From Peptacetobacter sp900550335 (GTDB lineage Bacteria > Bacillota > Clostridia > Peptostreptococcales > Peptostreptococcaceae): a stretch of DNA of 64,000 nt. The stretch's first letter is position 1, and every line of letters begins with the position of its first letter. Both the position numbers and the translations under genes were made by a program. The notes beneath the pieces are model-generated. The model made no database searches, was not told the DNA's origin, and worked only from the letters and a program-made list of their open reading frames with translations. Positions 8,954-18,197 of this stretch are shown here, piece by piece. Location of the stretch: the NCBI RefSeq assembly GCF_047528295.1, contig NZ_CP180001.1, positions 1,922,001 through 1,986,000 on the forward strand, read 5' to 3'.

Positions 8954-10693
8954 TTATTCTTCTTGTGTTTCTACTTTGTTTGTAGTTTCTTTTTTATTAG
9001 TTTTATTTTCTTCTTGTTTTTTATCTTCTGATTTTTTATCCTTAACCTTAGAATCTTCTTTCTTTTCGACAGTTTTTCCTATATTGTAGTTATCGAATTC
9101 GTCAATTTCTATTACATCTTTTTCATCTTTAGAGAAAGTAATTTTTATTTTATCTCCCTCTTTTGTTAGAGGTAATTCCTTAGAAATTTTAGAAGTTGCA
9201 TAGAATATATTGCCATCATCTGTATCTAAAGTCAGATAGTATATAGTATTACCATTTTTAGTATCTGCGGCAATTCTCTTAACTGTACCTTCAAGTTCTT
9301 TGTCAAACTCATCAGATTCATCTATTTCTAAACCACTTCCACCAGACTCTAACGCATCTTTATAATTTTTCATTGCTTCTGCCTTATCCCGTCCAACTCC
9401 AACTATGTTGTAGTCCTCAACAGATACGAATACGACTCTCTTAACAAGTCCAGCCTTATCTTTTAATGATGATACGTAAGTTGGCTGACCTAATATATTA
9501 TACATAACAGGGAATGTAGCTTCATAGTTCTTTTCCTGAACACTACCTTCCGCAGATTTCATAGCTGCCATTTCTGTTGCACCTGGCTGTTTATAAAGTT
9601 TTGCTTCTTTAGTTCTTGAGTCAACTAACATAAATCCTATTGTAGACTCATCTCCACCTGCTGAAGTTATTCCTGTATACCAATATGATTTATCATCTTC
9701 ACCGTATACTAAAGAAGTTCCTTCTGTAGCCTTTAATACACCTTTTTCAGATATTACAGAGTTTATAAATCCATTTACATATACTCCCCAACTATTTATC
9801 TGGTCAATAACAAATTCTTCTGGTTGAATTCTATCAACCCATTCTGGAGTATCTTTTATAGAATAGAACTTAGTCTCTCCTGTTTTAGTATCGACTATTG
9901 CAGTTCCATTTACATTTGCTCCTCCAAATCCTACTTTATGCTCATAAAGAGAAACTACCCAGAATGGCTTACCATTATCGTCAATTTCTAATGTATAGTC
10001 TGCCATACCTCTGCTCATTCCACCTTTTATATATACATGTCTGTGTAAGTCCTGAAGTATGTATGCATCTGGCTGATATACTATTTTTACATCTTCTCCA
10101 TTTGCCTTTTGCACTAATTTAACATCCTGAGGATCATTTGCAGATACCATAACGTATCCATTTGTTCCTCCCATATTAGTAACCCATTTTATAAAATCTC
10201 TATGTACTAGAGGTGCTACCCAGTAAAGTTTTTCTCCAACCTTTTGTATGTGGAATTTTCCTAATTTAGAAACACTTCCTATAGCTGGAACCTCACCTAA
10301 TTTCTTATCCCCTAGCTTCATTGCCATATCTTCATCTACTATTCTGATTTCATTTACATTTACAGGGCTAACATCCTTTGTAAACTCACTTTCTTTTACA
10401 GTTCCAAGTAGATTTCTATATGCTTTTGCTCTTATTATAGGTGTAGAAGCTAAAGTTGGTAAAACAACTGCAATCGCTAATATTCCTATAGCTATTTTAA
10501 AGTTCCTTTTATTTGTAATAGTGAATCTCTGCTCTTCTCTGTCAAATACCATATTAAGTATTCCTGCTATTACAAAGAACATCGCTAGTACATAGTATAA
10601 AGAAGTGAAATCTATTCTAAGTACCGGCAGTTTTACAAATGCATACACAGCTGTTATTATAAACGAAATAACATATGACTTAAAATTTTTCAT
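8954..10693 (-). CDS. Large membrane-anchored protein of unknown function
   Basis: A 579-residue protein I do not recognise. Three hydrophobic helices fill the first 100 residues (YVISFIITAVYAFVKL, YYVLAMFFVIAGILNMVF, AIGILAIAVVLPTLAS). A long soluble region of about 400 residues, probably outside the cell, is rich in beta-type sequence; its repeated GY/GF-MLVDS and TAIVDTKTGETKFYS strands look like PepSY-style units. The last 40 residues are an extreme Lys/Glu tail. I start at 10693, where the ATG follows AAAGGAGAAAAT. An in-frame ATG at 10714 lacks such a site. Confidence 0.7.
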   Translation of the reverse strand: MKNFKSYVISFIITAVYAFVKLPVLRIDFTSLYYVLAMFFVIAGILNMVFDREEQRFTITNKRNFKIAIGILAIAVVLPTLASTPIIRAKAYRNLLGTVKESEFTKDVSPVNVNEIRIVDEDMAMKLGDKKLGEVPAIGSVSKLGKFHIQKVGEKLYWVAPLVHRDFIKWVTNMGGTNGYVMVSANDPQDVKLVQKANGEDVKIVYQPDAYILQDLHRHVYIKGGMSRGMADYTLEIDDNGKPFWVVSLYEHKVGFGGANVNGTAIVDTKTGETKFYSIKDTPEWVDRIQPEEFVIDQINSWGVYVNGFINSVISEKGVLKATEGTSLVYGEDDKSYWYTGITSAGGDESTIGFMLVDSRTKEAKLYKQPGATEMAAMKSAEGSVQEKNYEATFPVMYNILGQPTYVSSLKDKAGLVKRVVFVSVEDYNIVGVGRDKAEAMKNYKDALESGGSGLEIDESDEFDKELEGTVKRIAADTKNGNTIYYLTLDTDDGNIFYATSKISKELPLTKEGDKIKITFSKDEKDVIEIDEFDNYNIGKTVEKKEDSKVKDKKSEDKKQEENKTNKKETTNKVETQEE

Positions 10694-10772
10694 ATTTTCT
10701 CCTTTCCATCCCATTATATTAAATTTTTTACTTTTTTATTTTTAAATCCTTAGTGAAGATTATATCATATAA

Positions 10773-10816
10773 AAAAACGGTTTGAGTATTTATTTTACTA
10801 TTCAAACCGTTTTTTA
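10773..10816. terminator. Bidirectional terminator
   Basis: AAAAACGGTTTGA and TCAAACCGTTTTT pair around an AT-rich loop. It lies between the stop of the gene at 10893 and the start of the one ending at 8954. Confidence 0.8.
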
Positions 10817-10892
10817 TTAATTCTTTAGTTTTTATTCAGTTTTTAATTTCATTATCTAAAATAATGTCTATCTAGCATAATGTCCTTTTTTA

Positions 10893-11561
10893 CTATGCAG
10901 CTGGTTTTAGAGAATTTCCATATTGAACTAATATATCATAAGCATACCGCATTGCATCTCTTAAAGTAATCCGCATATCAGTTTTTAACTCGTTGTTTTC
11001 AATTTTTATTCCTGTAAGATTTAAAGGTTTCAATGTTTCTGGAGGAATTATAATTGATCTATCTCTTATCTCAAACGGAATTTCACTTTGCTGTGATGCC
11101 AGTATTTTTGCAAGAATTCCTCCTGATATATTAATTTTACCTACTTTAACATTATCTATAGTAACCACTAAAGCTCCATTTTCTACAGATGGAACTGCTG
11201 TTACAGTAGCTTTAGTTTTTAAAAATTCTACCTCAACAGGAACAGTTACATTCAGTTTATCATCAGATATTTTTATCTCATTGGCAATCATATCGTCCTC
11301 ATAATTTTTCATAAATGTGTAAACAATATTACTTATATCTTGTGCTGTTAAAGTCATGCTTCCTTCAAAACTTTCTGTTTCTCTATTGAATTTTAGGCTT
11401 TGAAGTATTCCCATCTTTATAATATCTTCTTTTGTTATTTCTCTGTTACCAGTTATATCCTGTTGCACTCCTCCTTCTGGCTGCAATGCATAGAAAAGAC
11501 CTCCCATTGCTAATGCAATTACAACTAGAATACCTACTAAAATTTTTAATACTTTTTTCAT
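10893..11561 (-). CDS. YpmS-like membrane-anchored protein
   Basis: A 222-residue protein with one N-terminal membrane helix (ILVGILVVIALAMGGLFYAL) and an extracytoplasmic domain. The domain runs LTAQDISNIVYTFMKN, then alternating strands, ending in PPETLKPLNLTGIKIENNEL. This arrangement resembles the YpmS/DUF2140 family of Firmicutes, whose role is not established. The ATG at 11561 follows GAGAGAGTGA. A GTG at 11570 in the same frame would add three residues but sits on top of that site. It is transcribed away from glnS. Confidence 0.6.
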   Translation of the reverse strand: MKKVLKILVGILVVIALAMGGLFYALQPEGGVQQDITGNREITKEDIIKMGILQSLKFNRETESFEGSMTLTAQDISNIVYTFMKNYEDDMIANEIKISDDKLNVTVPVEVEFLKTKATVTAVPSVENGALVVTIDNVKVGKINISGGILAKILASQQSEIPFEIRDRSIIIPPETLKPLNLTGIKIENNELKTDMRITLRDAMRYAYDILVQYGNSLKPAA

Positions 11562-11892
11562 AAAAATCACTCTCTCTTCGTTATTTTTACTAAATTCACT
11601 TTATGTATTAATTTCTTTTTTCATTATACATCTTTTTTAAATTTATTTCTATTTTTCTTATATGTAATTAATACCCTAAACGTTTTCATGTCACACAAAA
11701 GATATTTTTAATTTTAATTTTAAGCCAATAGTTTCAAAAAATATCACAAATTCTTCTAATCCTCTTTATTTTTTTCATATATTAGATTAAAATTAATGTA
11801 TATTATAAATAAAATTAAACTGGATTTTTCTATTCTATTGAGCGATTTTAATAAATAGAAATTCAAAATATATGCTTTGGAGGAATAATAAT

Positions 11893-13557
11893 ATGGCAAA
11901 TGAAACAGTATCATCTAACTTTATAAAAAATATAATTATTGATGATTTAGAAACAGGAAAACATAAAAGTATAGTTACTCGTTTCCCACCAGAACCAAAC
12001 GGATACCTACATATAGGACACGCAAAAAGTATCTGCTTAAACTTTGGTCTAGCTAAAGAATTTGGTGGTAAAGTTAATATGAGATTTGACGATACTAACC
12101 CTACAAAAGAAGATGTAGAATATGTAGACTCAATAAAAAACGATGTAAACTGGTTAGGATTTAACTGGGACGATTTATTCTTTGCTTCTGATTACTTTGA
12201 AGAAATGTACAATAGAGCGGTTTTATTAATCAAAAAAGGTAAAGCATTTGTGTGTGATTTAAATGCTGATCAGATAAGAGAATACAGAGGAACACTTACT
12301 GAACCTGGTAAGGAAAGTCCATACAGAAATAGATCTATAGAAGAAAACTTAGATTTATTTGAAAGAATGAAAAACGGAGAATTCGCTGACGGAGAAAAAG
12401 TTCTTAGAGCTAAAATAGATATGTCTAGCCCTAATATAAACTTCAGAGACCCTGTTATATACAGAATAGCTCACACTACTCATCACAATACAGGAGATAA
12501 ATGGTGCATATACCCAATGTACGCATTTGCTCACCCACTAGAAGATGCTATAGAAGGAATAACTCACTCTATATGTACTCTAGAATTTGAAGAACAGAGA
12601 CCTCTTTATGATTGGGTTGTTAGAGAATGTGAAATGGAAAGCGTACCAAGACAGATAGAGTTCGCAAGATTAAACATGACTAACACAGTAATGAGTAAGA
12701 GAAAATTAAAATTACTTGTTGATAACAATATAGTTGATGGTTGGGATGACCCAAGAATACCAACAATATCTGGACTTAGAAGAAGAGGATATACTCCAGA
12801 ATCTATAAGAAACTTCTGTGCTGAAATAGGTGTTGCTAAAGCAGACTCTACTGTAGACAGCCAGCTATTAGACTTCTTCTTAAGAGAAGACTTACAGCCA
12901 AAAGCACCTCTTGCAATGGCAGTTTTAAGACCTGTTAAATTAGTTATAGACAACTATCCAGAAGACCAGGTAGAAGTTCTTGAAGTTGAAAACCATGCTA
13001 AAGACGAAACAAAAGGTAAGAGAAAAGTTACATTCTCTAAAGAATTATACATAGAACAGGAAGATTTCATGGAAGAACCTGTTAAAAAATACTTCAGATT
13101 ATTCCCAGGAAATGAAGTTAGACTTAAAGGTGCATATTTTGTAAAATGTACTGGATGTGTTAAAGACGAAAACGGAAATGTTGTAGAAGTTCATTGTACT
13201 TACGACCCAGAAACAAAAGGTGGAGAAAGCAACGACGGACGTAAAGTTAAATCTACTATACATTGGGTAGACAGTAAAACAGCAGTTCCAGCAGAATTTA
13301 GATTATTTGAACCATTAATACTTGATGATGTAGAAGAAAACAAAGGAAAAGACTTCTTAGATCAGATAAATCCTAATTCTCTTGAAGTGTTAGAAGGATT
13401 CGTTGAAGAAACTCAGTTAAAAGGAGCTCAGCCTCTTGATAAATTCCAGTTCTTCAGAAACGGATTCTTCAGTGTAGATACAAAATACACAACTGAATCA
13501 AAAATGGTATTTAATAGAATAGTGCCATTAAAGAGTAAATTCAAATTAAATAAATAA
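11893..13557 (+). CDS. glnS: Glutaminyl-tRNA synthetase
   Basis: A 554-residue class I aminoacyl-tRNA synthetase that charges tRNA-Gln directly. The HIGH motif is in PPEPNGYLHIGHAKS near residue 40, and the KMSKS equivalent is VMSKRKLK near residue 265. The C-terminal anticodon-binding beta-barrels fill the last 200 residues. Many Firmicutes lack GlnRS and use GatCAB transamidation; some clostridia have it. The start at 11893 has TTGGAGGAATAAT before the ATG; an upstream in-frame ATG at 11872 precedes that site. Glutamine codons are nearly all CAG. A terminator and a type B palindromic element follow within 7 bp of the stop. Confidence 0.95.
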   Translation: MANETVSSNFIKNIIIDDLETGKHKSIVTRFPPEPNGYLHIGHAKSICLNFGLAKEFGGKVNMRFDDTNPTKEDVEYVDSIKNDVNWLGFNWDDLFFASDYFEEMYNRAVLLIKKGKAFVCDLNADQIREYRGTLTEPGKESPYRNRSIEENLDLFERMKNGEFADGEKVLRAKIDMSSPNINFRDPVIYRIAHTTHHNTGDKWCIYPMYAFAHPLEDAIEGITHSICTLEFEEQRPLYDWVVRECEMESVPRQIEFARLNMTNTVMSKRKLKLLVDNNIVDGWDDPRIPTISGLRRRGYTPESIRNFCAEIGVAKADSTVDSQLLDFFLREDLQPKAPLAMAVLRPVKLVIDNYPEDQVEVLEVENHAKDETKGKRKVTFSKELYIEQEDFMEEPVKKYFRLFPGNEVRLKGAYFVKCTGCVKDENGNVVEVHCTYDPETKGGESNDGRKVKSTIHWVDSKTAVPAEFRLFEPLILDDVEENKGKDFLDQINPNSLEVLEGFVEETQLKGAQPLDKFQFFRNGFFSVDTKYTTESKMVFNRIVPLKSKFKLNK

Positions 13558-13564
13558 TTTTATG

Positions 13565-13773
13565 TATATATAAAGATGGCGCAAGATTTTCTGTTGCCAT
13601 CTTTTTTAATGCTCGAAAATAATATCCAATCTATTCTCCAGGCTTCAGCGCCCCACAATGTCAGAATAACACATTTAGCAGATGTGGGGCGCTTGCAGAA
13701 TTGTCGAATACGATTTGGATATTATTTTCATCGCAAAAGATGTCAAACAAAAAACACTTTGCGCCATCTATAC
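13565..13773 (+). repeat. Nested palindromic element, type B, copy 1 (after glnS)
   Basis: Read in the glnS direction, it opens with an intrinsic terminator (GATGGC...GCCATC then T6). Then come the arm AAAATAATATCCAATC, the core half CTCCAGGCTTC (13636), a perfect GCGCCCCAC/GTGGGGCGC stem with loop TAACACATTTA, the core half GCAGAATTGTCG (ending 13706), and an inverted copy of arm plus terminator ending GCGCCATCTATA. The right-hand terminator copy is worn. A 91-codon ORF across it is spurious. Confidence 0.88.
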
Positions 13774-13903
13774 TTACCTAAAAACTACTTATTTAATTTT
13801 GAATTTACACCTTTAATGATTACTATCAAGGGCAGTGATGTGGTTAGTTAGAACTTTTTACCCTCTCTTATCGTAATGCAACTTGTAAAAGTATTTAAAT
13901 GTG

Positions 13904-14111
13904 TATATAAAAAAAGGTTGTAGTTTTCTCATAGATTTTTATTCTACTTAGCTCAAAGTCACAAATTAGTCGAAATTCGACAATCTGGAGACGCCTCACA
14001 GCTTATAAATGTGTTACATAAAAGTGTGAGGCGTCGAAGCCTGGAGATGAGACTATTTGTGATTTGAGCTGTACAGTTAATAATCTTGAAAAACTACAAC
14101 CCCTTTATATA
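13904..14111 (-). repeat. Nested palindromic element, type B, copy 2
   Basis: On the minus strand it starts 3 bp past the stop of the gene at 14115. Outer arms TATATAAAGGGGTTGTAG and TATATAAAAAAAGGTTGTAG are inverted copies. The middle arm is GCTCAAATCACAAAT. The core reads CTCCAGG (14040-14046), CTTC, a GACGCCTCAC stem, and ATTGTCG (13978-13984). The arms differ in sequence from copy 1; only the core and part of the loop (TAACACATTTA) are shared. Confidence 0.85.
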
Positions 14112-14114
14112 CTC

Positions 14115-14729
14115 CTATTTAAATACTTTCTTACAAGTAAATTTTTCCATAGTTTTTACTAAATCGTTGAAGTAAGGTACTTCTATATTAGATTCTACAT
14201 GTAATACTGTATCCCCTTTTAGTGGTTCTCCACCTTTTTCTGTTAGTTTCCCCTCTTCACCGTATAGATACTCGTTGAATCTTCTTATTTTGCTTCCAGT
14301 TTCTTTCATTTCAAGTATCCAATTTACATCTGTTCTTTTTACTTCATGAGTTTTTGCGTATTCGTTTATGTTTCTCCAACTCATTACATAGCATTTTAGA
14401 ACATTGTTTAAAAATCTTCTATATTTTAAGCTTCTTATTTTATCTTCAGAAATCTGCTCCATATTGTCAAATGAAGGCCCTTCAAATTCTTTGATCCAAG
14501 CACCGACCATATTTTTTTCCATAACTATTTTTCTGCATAGTCCGTCTTTTTCTACAGCTAGGCTAACTTCTTTTATAGCATTATACATAAATCCGTATAT
14601 TTTACCGAATTCGCAGCCACAACCTTCACATCTATACGGATTATCAATTTCTTCGTTTACCTTTCCTTCTCTTACTATTTCCAATATTTTATCGCTAGTC
14701 CCACACAGTGGACATATTTTTTCTTCCAT
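14115..14729 (-). CDS. Zinc-ribbon protein of unknown function
   Basis: A 204-residue cytosolic protein I do not recognise. Its N-terminus is a zinc ribbon: CPLCG at residues 5-9 and CEGCGCEFG about residues 35-43, four or five cysteines able to bind zinc. The rest is helical and charged without transmembrane segments. The ATG at 14729 has an ideal GAGGAGGG site, so the longer ORF from 14750 is not used. It converges on glnS, with two palindromic elements between them. A role in nucleic-acid binding is only a guess from the ribbon. Confidence 0.65.
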   Translation of the reverse strand: MEEKICPLCGTSDKILEIVREGKVNEEIDNPYRCEGCGCEFGKIYGFMYNAIKEVSLAVEKDGLCRKIVMEKNMVGAWIKEFEGPSFDNMEQISEDKIRSLKYRRFLNNVLKCYVMSWRNINEYAKTHEVKRTDVNWILEMKETGSKIRRFNEYLYGEEGKLTEKGGEPLKGDTVLHVESNIEVPYFNDLVKTMEKFTCKKVFK

Positions 14730-14834
14730 TTTTTCCCTCCTCATCTGCAAAATATCAAGTTATATTTTATAATAATTTTTAATATTTAACAATAATCAAG
14801 CAAATTATTTGAATATTTAACATATATAAACTTT

Positions 14835-14878
14835 AATATTAATAAAACATCTAAATAATATTAATAAAATATCTAAAT
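14835..14878. repeat. Two tandem 22-bp units
   Basis: AATATTAATAAAACATCTAAAT occurs twice head to tail, with one C/T difference (14835-14856, 14857-14878), in the AT-rich gap before ggt ends. No function is suggested. Confidence 0.6.
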
Positions 14879-14906
14879 CAAATATTTTATCCAAATCATA
14901 TATTTA

Positions 14907-16595
14907 CTAATATACAGCAACATGTCCGTCGCATCTTTTTTCTGTTCCGCAAATATATCCGCCTTTTTCGTTTTTTAGGATAATCTGTCCTCTACCCATA
15001 TTTATTTTATTAGATACAACCTTAATATCATGACCTTTTTCTTTTAGACCCTCTGCTATTCCTGTTTTAATATCATCCTCAACTTCAATTTTCATTCCGT
15101 CAATCCACTGCCATCTCGGTGCATCAAGTGCTTCTTGAGGATTCATTGCAAAATCAATTAAATTTGTAACTGCTTGGAACTGACCTTGAGGCTGCATAAA
15201 TGCTCCCATTACGCCAAATGCTCCAACAGCTTCACCATTTTGCTTAATAAATCCAGGAATAATTGTATGATAAGGCTTTTTAAATGGTTCAACTATATTA
15301 TCGTGATTTTCATCTAAGCTAAAGTTATTTCCTCTATTGTGAAGTGCTATTCCTGTTCCTGGAATTACAACTCCTGAGCCAAAGTTCATATAATTACTCT
15401 GTATGTGAGATACCATATTTCCATCTTTATCTGCAGTACACATATACACTGTCCCACCACAGAATGGTTCTCCAGCTTCTGGGTATAACGCCTTTTCTCC
15501 TATTAATTCACTTCTCTTCTTTGCGTATTCTTGATTTAACATTGCCTCTACAGAAACAGTCATTTTCTTAGGATCTGTTACATATTTCTTAGAATCTGCA
15601 AATGCCAATTTCATACACTCAATCATTTTGTGTATATTATCCACAGTTTCTTTTTCTTCATCCAATTTTAATTCTTTTAGTATATTTAGTGCAATTAACA
15701 CAGTTATTCCATGCCCATTTGGAGGAATTTCGCATATATCATATCCCTTGTAGTTTGTGCTTATAGGCTCAACCCACTGAGGATAGTATTTTTCTAGGTC
15801 TGATTTTCTTATCATTCCACCAAATTTTCTACTATGTTTATCTATTAATTCAGCAATTCGACCTCTATAGAAACTCTCTGCACCAGTATTTGCAATTTCT
15901 TCAAGAGTTTTTGCTTGCTCTTCACATTTAAAAATATCTCCTGCTTTTGGAGCTTTTCCATCTATTGTAAATGTATTAAACCAATCTTTTAAAAGCTCTT
16001 TGTCTACAAGCTCTGATTTTATACCATTTTTTTTATTTGTCTTTCTTTCTAATTCTTCTTTTGAAAGATTGTCTAACATCTTTAAATCATTTGAATAATC
16101 TTCAAAAGACTCTTCCCAAAGTTTTGCAACATTAGGATAAACTACATACCCTTCTCTTGCATAGTCTATTGCAGGTTTCAAACATTCATATAATGATAAC
16201 TTTCCAAATTTTTTATTTAACTCTGCCCACGCTGCTGGAATTCCTGGCACTGTTACAGCACCAAACCCATGTCTTGGCATTTTTTCAAGTCCTTCATAAG
16301 CCTCTTTTGTCATAAGCTCTGGTGCAAAGCCACTAGAATTTAATCCATATAATTTCTTTTCAGATTCTATCCAAACCAATGAATATGCATCTCCTCCAAT
16401 TCCATTGCTTGTTGGCTCAGTAACTGCAAGTGCTGCAGCAGTTGCAACAGCAGCATCTACAGCATTTCCACCTTTTCTCAATATATCTAATCCTGCCTGA
16501 GCTGCCTGTGGATTTGAAGTGGATACTGCTCCACTTATTGCATACATAACATTTCTTTCTGATTTGTATCTATTTGACAAAACATTAAAATTCAT
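14907..16595 (-). CDS. ggt: Gamma-glutamyltransferase
   Basis: A 562-residue Ntn-hydrolase that cleaves or transfers gamma-glutamyl groups from glutathione and related peptides. Near the N-terminus it has the conserved GGNAVDAAVA and NGIGGDAYSLVW. The autocatalytic cleavage site is CGGTVYMCTADKDGNMVSH; the threonine there (about residue 375) becomes the nucleophile of the small subunit. No signal peptide is visible, so it is probably cytosolic, like Bacillus YwrD rather than the secreted Ggt. The ATG at 16595 follows GAGGGATATAG. The frame stays open to 16652 but without a ribosome site. Confidence 0.9.
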   Translation of the reverse strand: MNFNVLSNRYKSERNVMYAISGAVSTSNPQAAQAGLDILRKGGNAVDAAVATAAALAVTEPTSNGIGGDAYSLVWIESEKKLYGLNSSGFAPELMTKEAYEGLEKMPRHGFGAVTVPGIPAAWAELNKKFGKLSLYECLKPAIDYAREGYVVYPNVAKLWEESFEDYSNDLKMLDNLSKEELERKTNKKNGIKSELVDKELLKDWFNTFTIDGKAPKAGDIFKCEEQAKTLEEIANTGAESFYRGRIAELIDKHSRKFGGMIRKSDLEKYYPQWVEPISTNYKGYDICEIPPNGHGITVLIALNILKELKLDEEKETVDNIHKMIECMKLAFADSKKYVTDPKKMTVSVEAMLNQEYAKKRSELIGEKALYPEAGEPFCGGTVYMCTADKDGNMVSHIQSNYMNFGSGVVIPGTGIALHNRGNNFSLDENHDNIVEPFKKPYHTIIPGFIKQNGEAVGAFGVMGAFMQPQGQFQAVTNLIDFAMNPQEALDAPRWQWIDGMKIEVEDDIKTGIAEGLKEKGHDIKVVSNKINMGRGQIILKNEKGGYICGTEKRCDGHVAVY

Positions 16596-16676
16596 ACTAT
16601 ATCCCTCACTTCTCAATTTTATTTTCTTACATTTATAATTGTACTTCTTCACTTTTATAACTTTACTTTTTATATT

Positions 16677-17942
16677 TTATCTGTGTATTTTATAATACTC
16701 ACATCCAAAAATGCTTTTCCTATTACATTTTACCACTGCTTCTGGTAAATTTTCTAGACTATTATAAATCGCCGCAGAAATAGATGCGTTCTCTTTTTTC
16801 CCATCTATCACCACATCAGCATAATAACGTCTAAGTCCCTTTGCTGATCTACTAGTGTCTTTTTCAAGTGCTATTACAGTTTCATGATTTTCTGGTGTAA
16901 ATGTAAGTGCGTTGTTTAAATGATCAGTAGTACAAACTATTATCAAAAGTATTGCCATGGCAACAGTAAACATTTTACTAGTCTTTTCTCTTATTTTACG
17001 TTTTTTGAGCATTATCATATAAATTGCAAACAGTATTAAGAAGTAAATCAATCCAAATTTAATTTCATCATAATTTACATAATTTAATTTAGGTAAATTA
17101 TATAGCATCAACAAAGCTATAATTGCAGATGCATAAGGTATTTCATAGTGAAATTCTCTTCCGTCCTTTGTCTTAGTTGGAACTTCAACAACCATTTTAG
17201 GATATAGATATATATAAAGTCCCCAAATGAAAAGAAGTTCTACAGACCAAACAATACTTCTTATACGAGTTCCTAAAAATAAAGCCAATATCGAAATAAC
17301 CCACATTGCTATATTTAGCTTTCTTATCATCTCTTTTTCTTTATTTATCTGTGCTAATCTATCTTTCCTCTTTATGTGTTTTATCTCAGCTTCTCTGTTT
17401 TTCTCAATTTTATTTCTTGTATTCAAAATTAAATTATCTATCTTTCCATTTTCTTTATCTCTTATTTCAACTCCATTTCCCTTAAAAGCAACTATTGCTT
17501 CTTCAATTCCTTCGTATCCATTATTAAATGAAGCTATTTTCTTTCCTTCTTTAGAGAAAATCGTATAATTTTCGTCGTTTATTTTATCAAACTGTACAAA
17601 ACCTATCTCATTGTATAGATAAATTTTCTTTCTAGCAAATGTTGGAATATACTCCACTCCCTCATTAGTTAAAATTATTTTTCTTCTATAATATTTTATT
17701 ATTCCGTAAATGAGCACTGCTGCAACCATAATCTCCATAATTGTACATACCACTAACATGACTCCATCATTTTTTGACATAGCTAAATTATAAGTAATTA
17801 CAGAAAATATACCGTTAAAAACAAGCCCTACAAAGTATATATATAAATTTATTTGTTTTGTTTTTATAATTGCCCTCTTAAAAGAATATCCCTGTAAATT
17901 TTTCACCGATTTTTCTTTTGCCTTCTTATTTTTCTTAGCCAT
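16677..17942 (-). CDS. Multi-pass membrane protein with a PH-like cytoplasmic domain
   Basis: A 421-residue membrane protein of unknown role. After a basic N-terminus come two helices (about 35-90), then a PH-like strand pattern (KIILTNEGVEYIPTFARKKIYLYNEIGFVQFD, about residues 95-150, given in part), a basic helical linker, and six or so more hydrophobic segments from about 205 to 355. The last 60 residues are a soluble domain. The ATG at 17942 has AGAGGTGA upstream; a GTG at 17951 overlaps it and is not used. The stop is 81 bp before the ggt start on the same strand, so the two may be cotranscribed. Confidence 0.65.
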   Translation of the reverse strand: MAKKNKKAKEKSVKNLQGYSFKRAIIKTKQINLYIYFVGLVFNGIFSVITYNLAMSKNDGVMLVVCTIMEIMVAAVLIYGIIKYYRRKIILTNEGVEYIPTFARKKIYLYNEIGFVQFDKINDENYTIFSKEGKKIASFNNGYEGIEEAIVAFKGNGVEIRDKENGKIDNLILNTRNKIEKNREAEIKHIKRKDRLAQINKEKEMIRKLNIAMWVISILALFLGTRIRSIVWSVELLFIWGLYIYLYPKMVVEVPTKTKDGREFHYEIPYASAIIALLMLYNLPKLNYVNYDEIKFGLIYFLILFAIYMIMLKKRKIREKTSKMFTVAMAILLIIVCTTDHLNNALTFTPENHETVIALEKDTSRSAKGLRRYYADVVIDGKKENASISAAIYNSLENLPEAVVKCNRKSIFGCEYYKIHR

Positions 17943-18115
17943 AAAAATCACCTCTTCTCAAATAAAAATTAAAATAATTTTCAGATTATTCTTTAAGATT
18001 ATTATCTCATCATATTTAATATTTAACAATTGTTTTATTCACCTAAATAGCCATTATTTTTTATTTGTTAATTTAAAAAATCTATAAAATTAACTACATA
18101 ATTTTATAAATACCT

Positions 18116-18145
18116 TTGACTTATACATACTAGTTTCATTATAAT
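18116..18145 (+). promoter_or_regulatory. Sigma-A-type promoter
   Basis: TTGACT at 18116 and TATAAT at 18140, 18 bp apart, 52 bp upstream of the membrane-fusion protein start. Confidence 0.65.
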
Positions 18146-18197
18146 AGTAGTATGGTTTTTAATTATAATTGATTGTATTATTTGAAAGGAGGAAATT

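Noticed and set aside
11640..11892. T-box leader ahead of glnS
   Set aside because: No GGGTGG-ACCGCG-type sequence and no terminator hairpin were found.
13576..13851. A 91-codon plus-strand ORF after glnS
   Set aside because: It runs through the palindromic element, has no ribosome site and no protein-like composition.
13565..14111. Elements considered as integron attC sites or CRISPR units
   Set aside because: There are no GTTRRRY/RYYYAAC boxes, no integrase and no regular spacers; the copies are scattered at gene ends.
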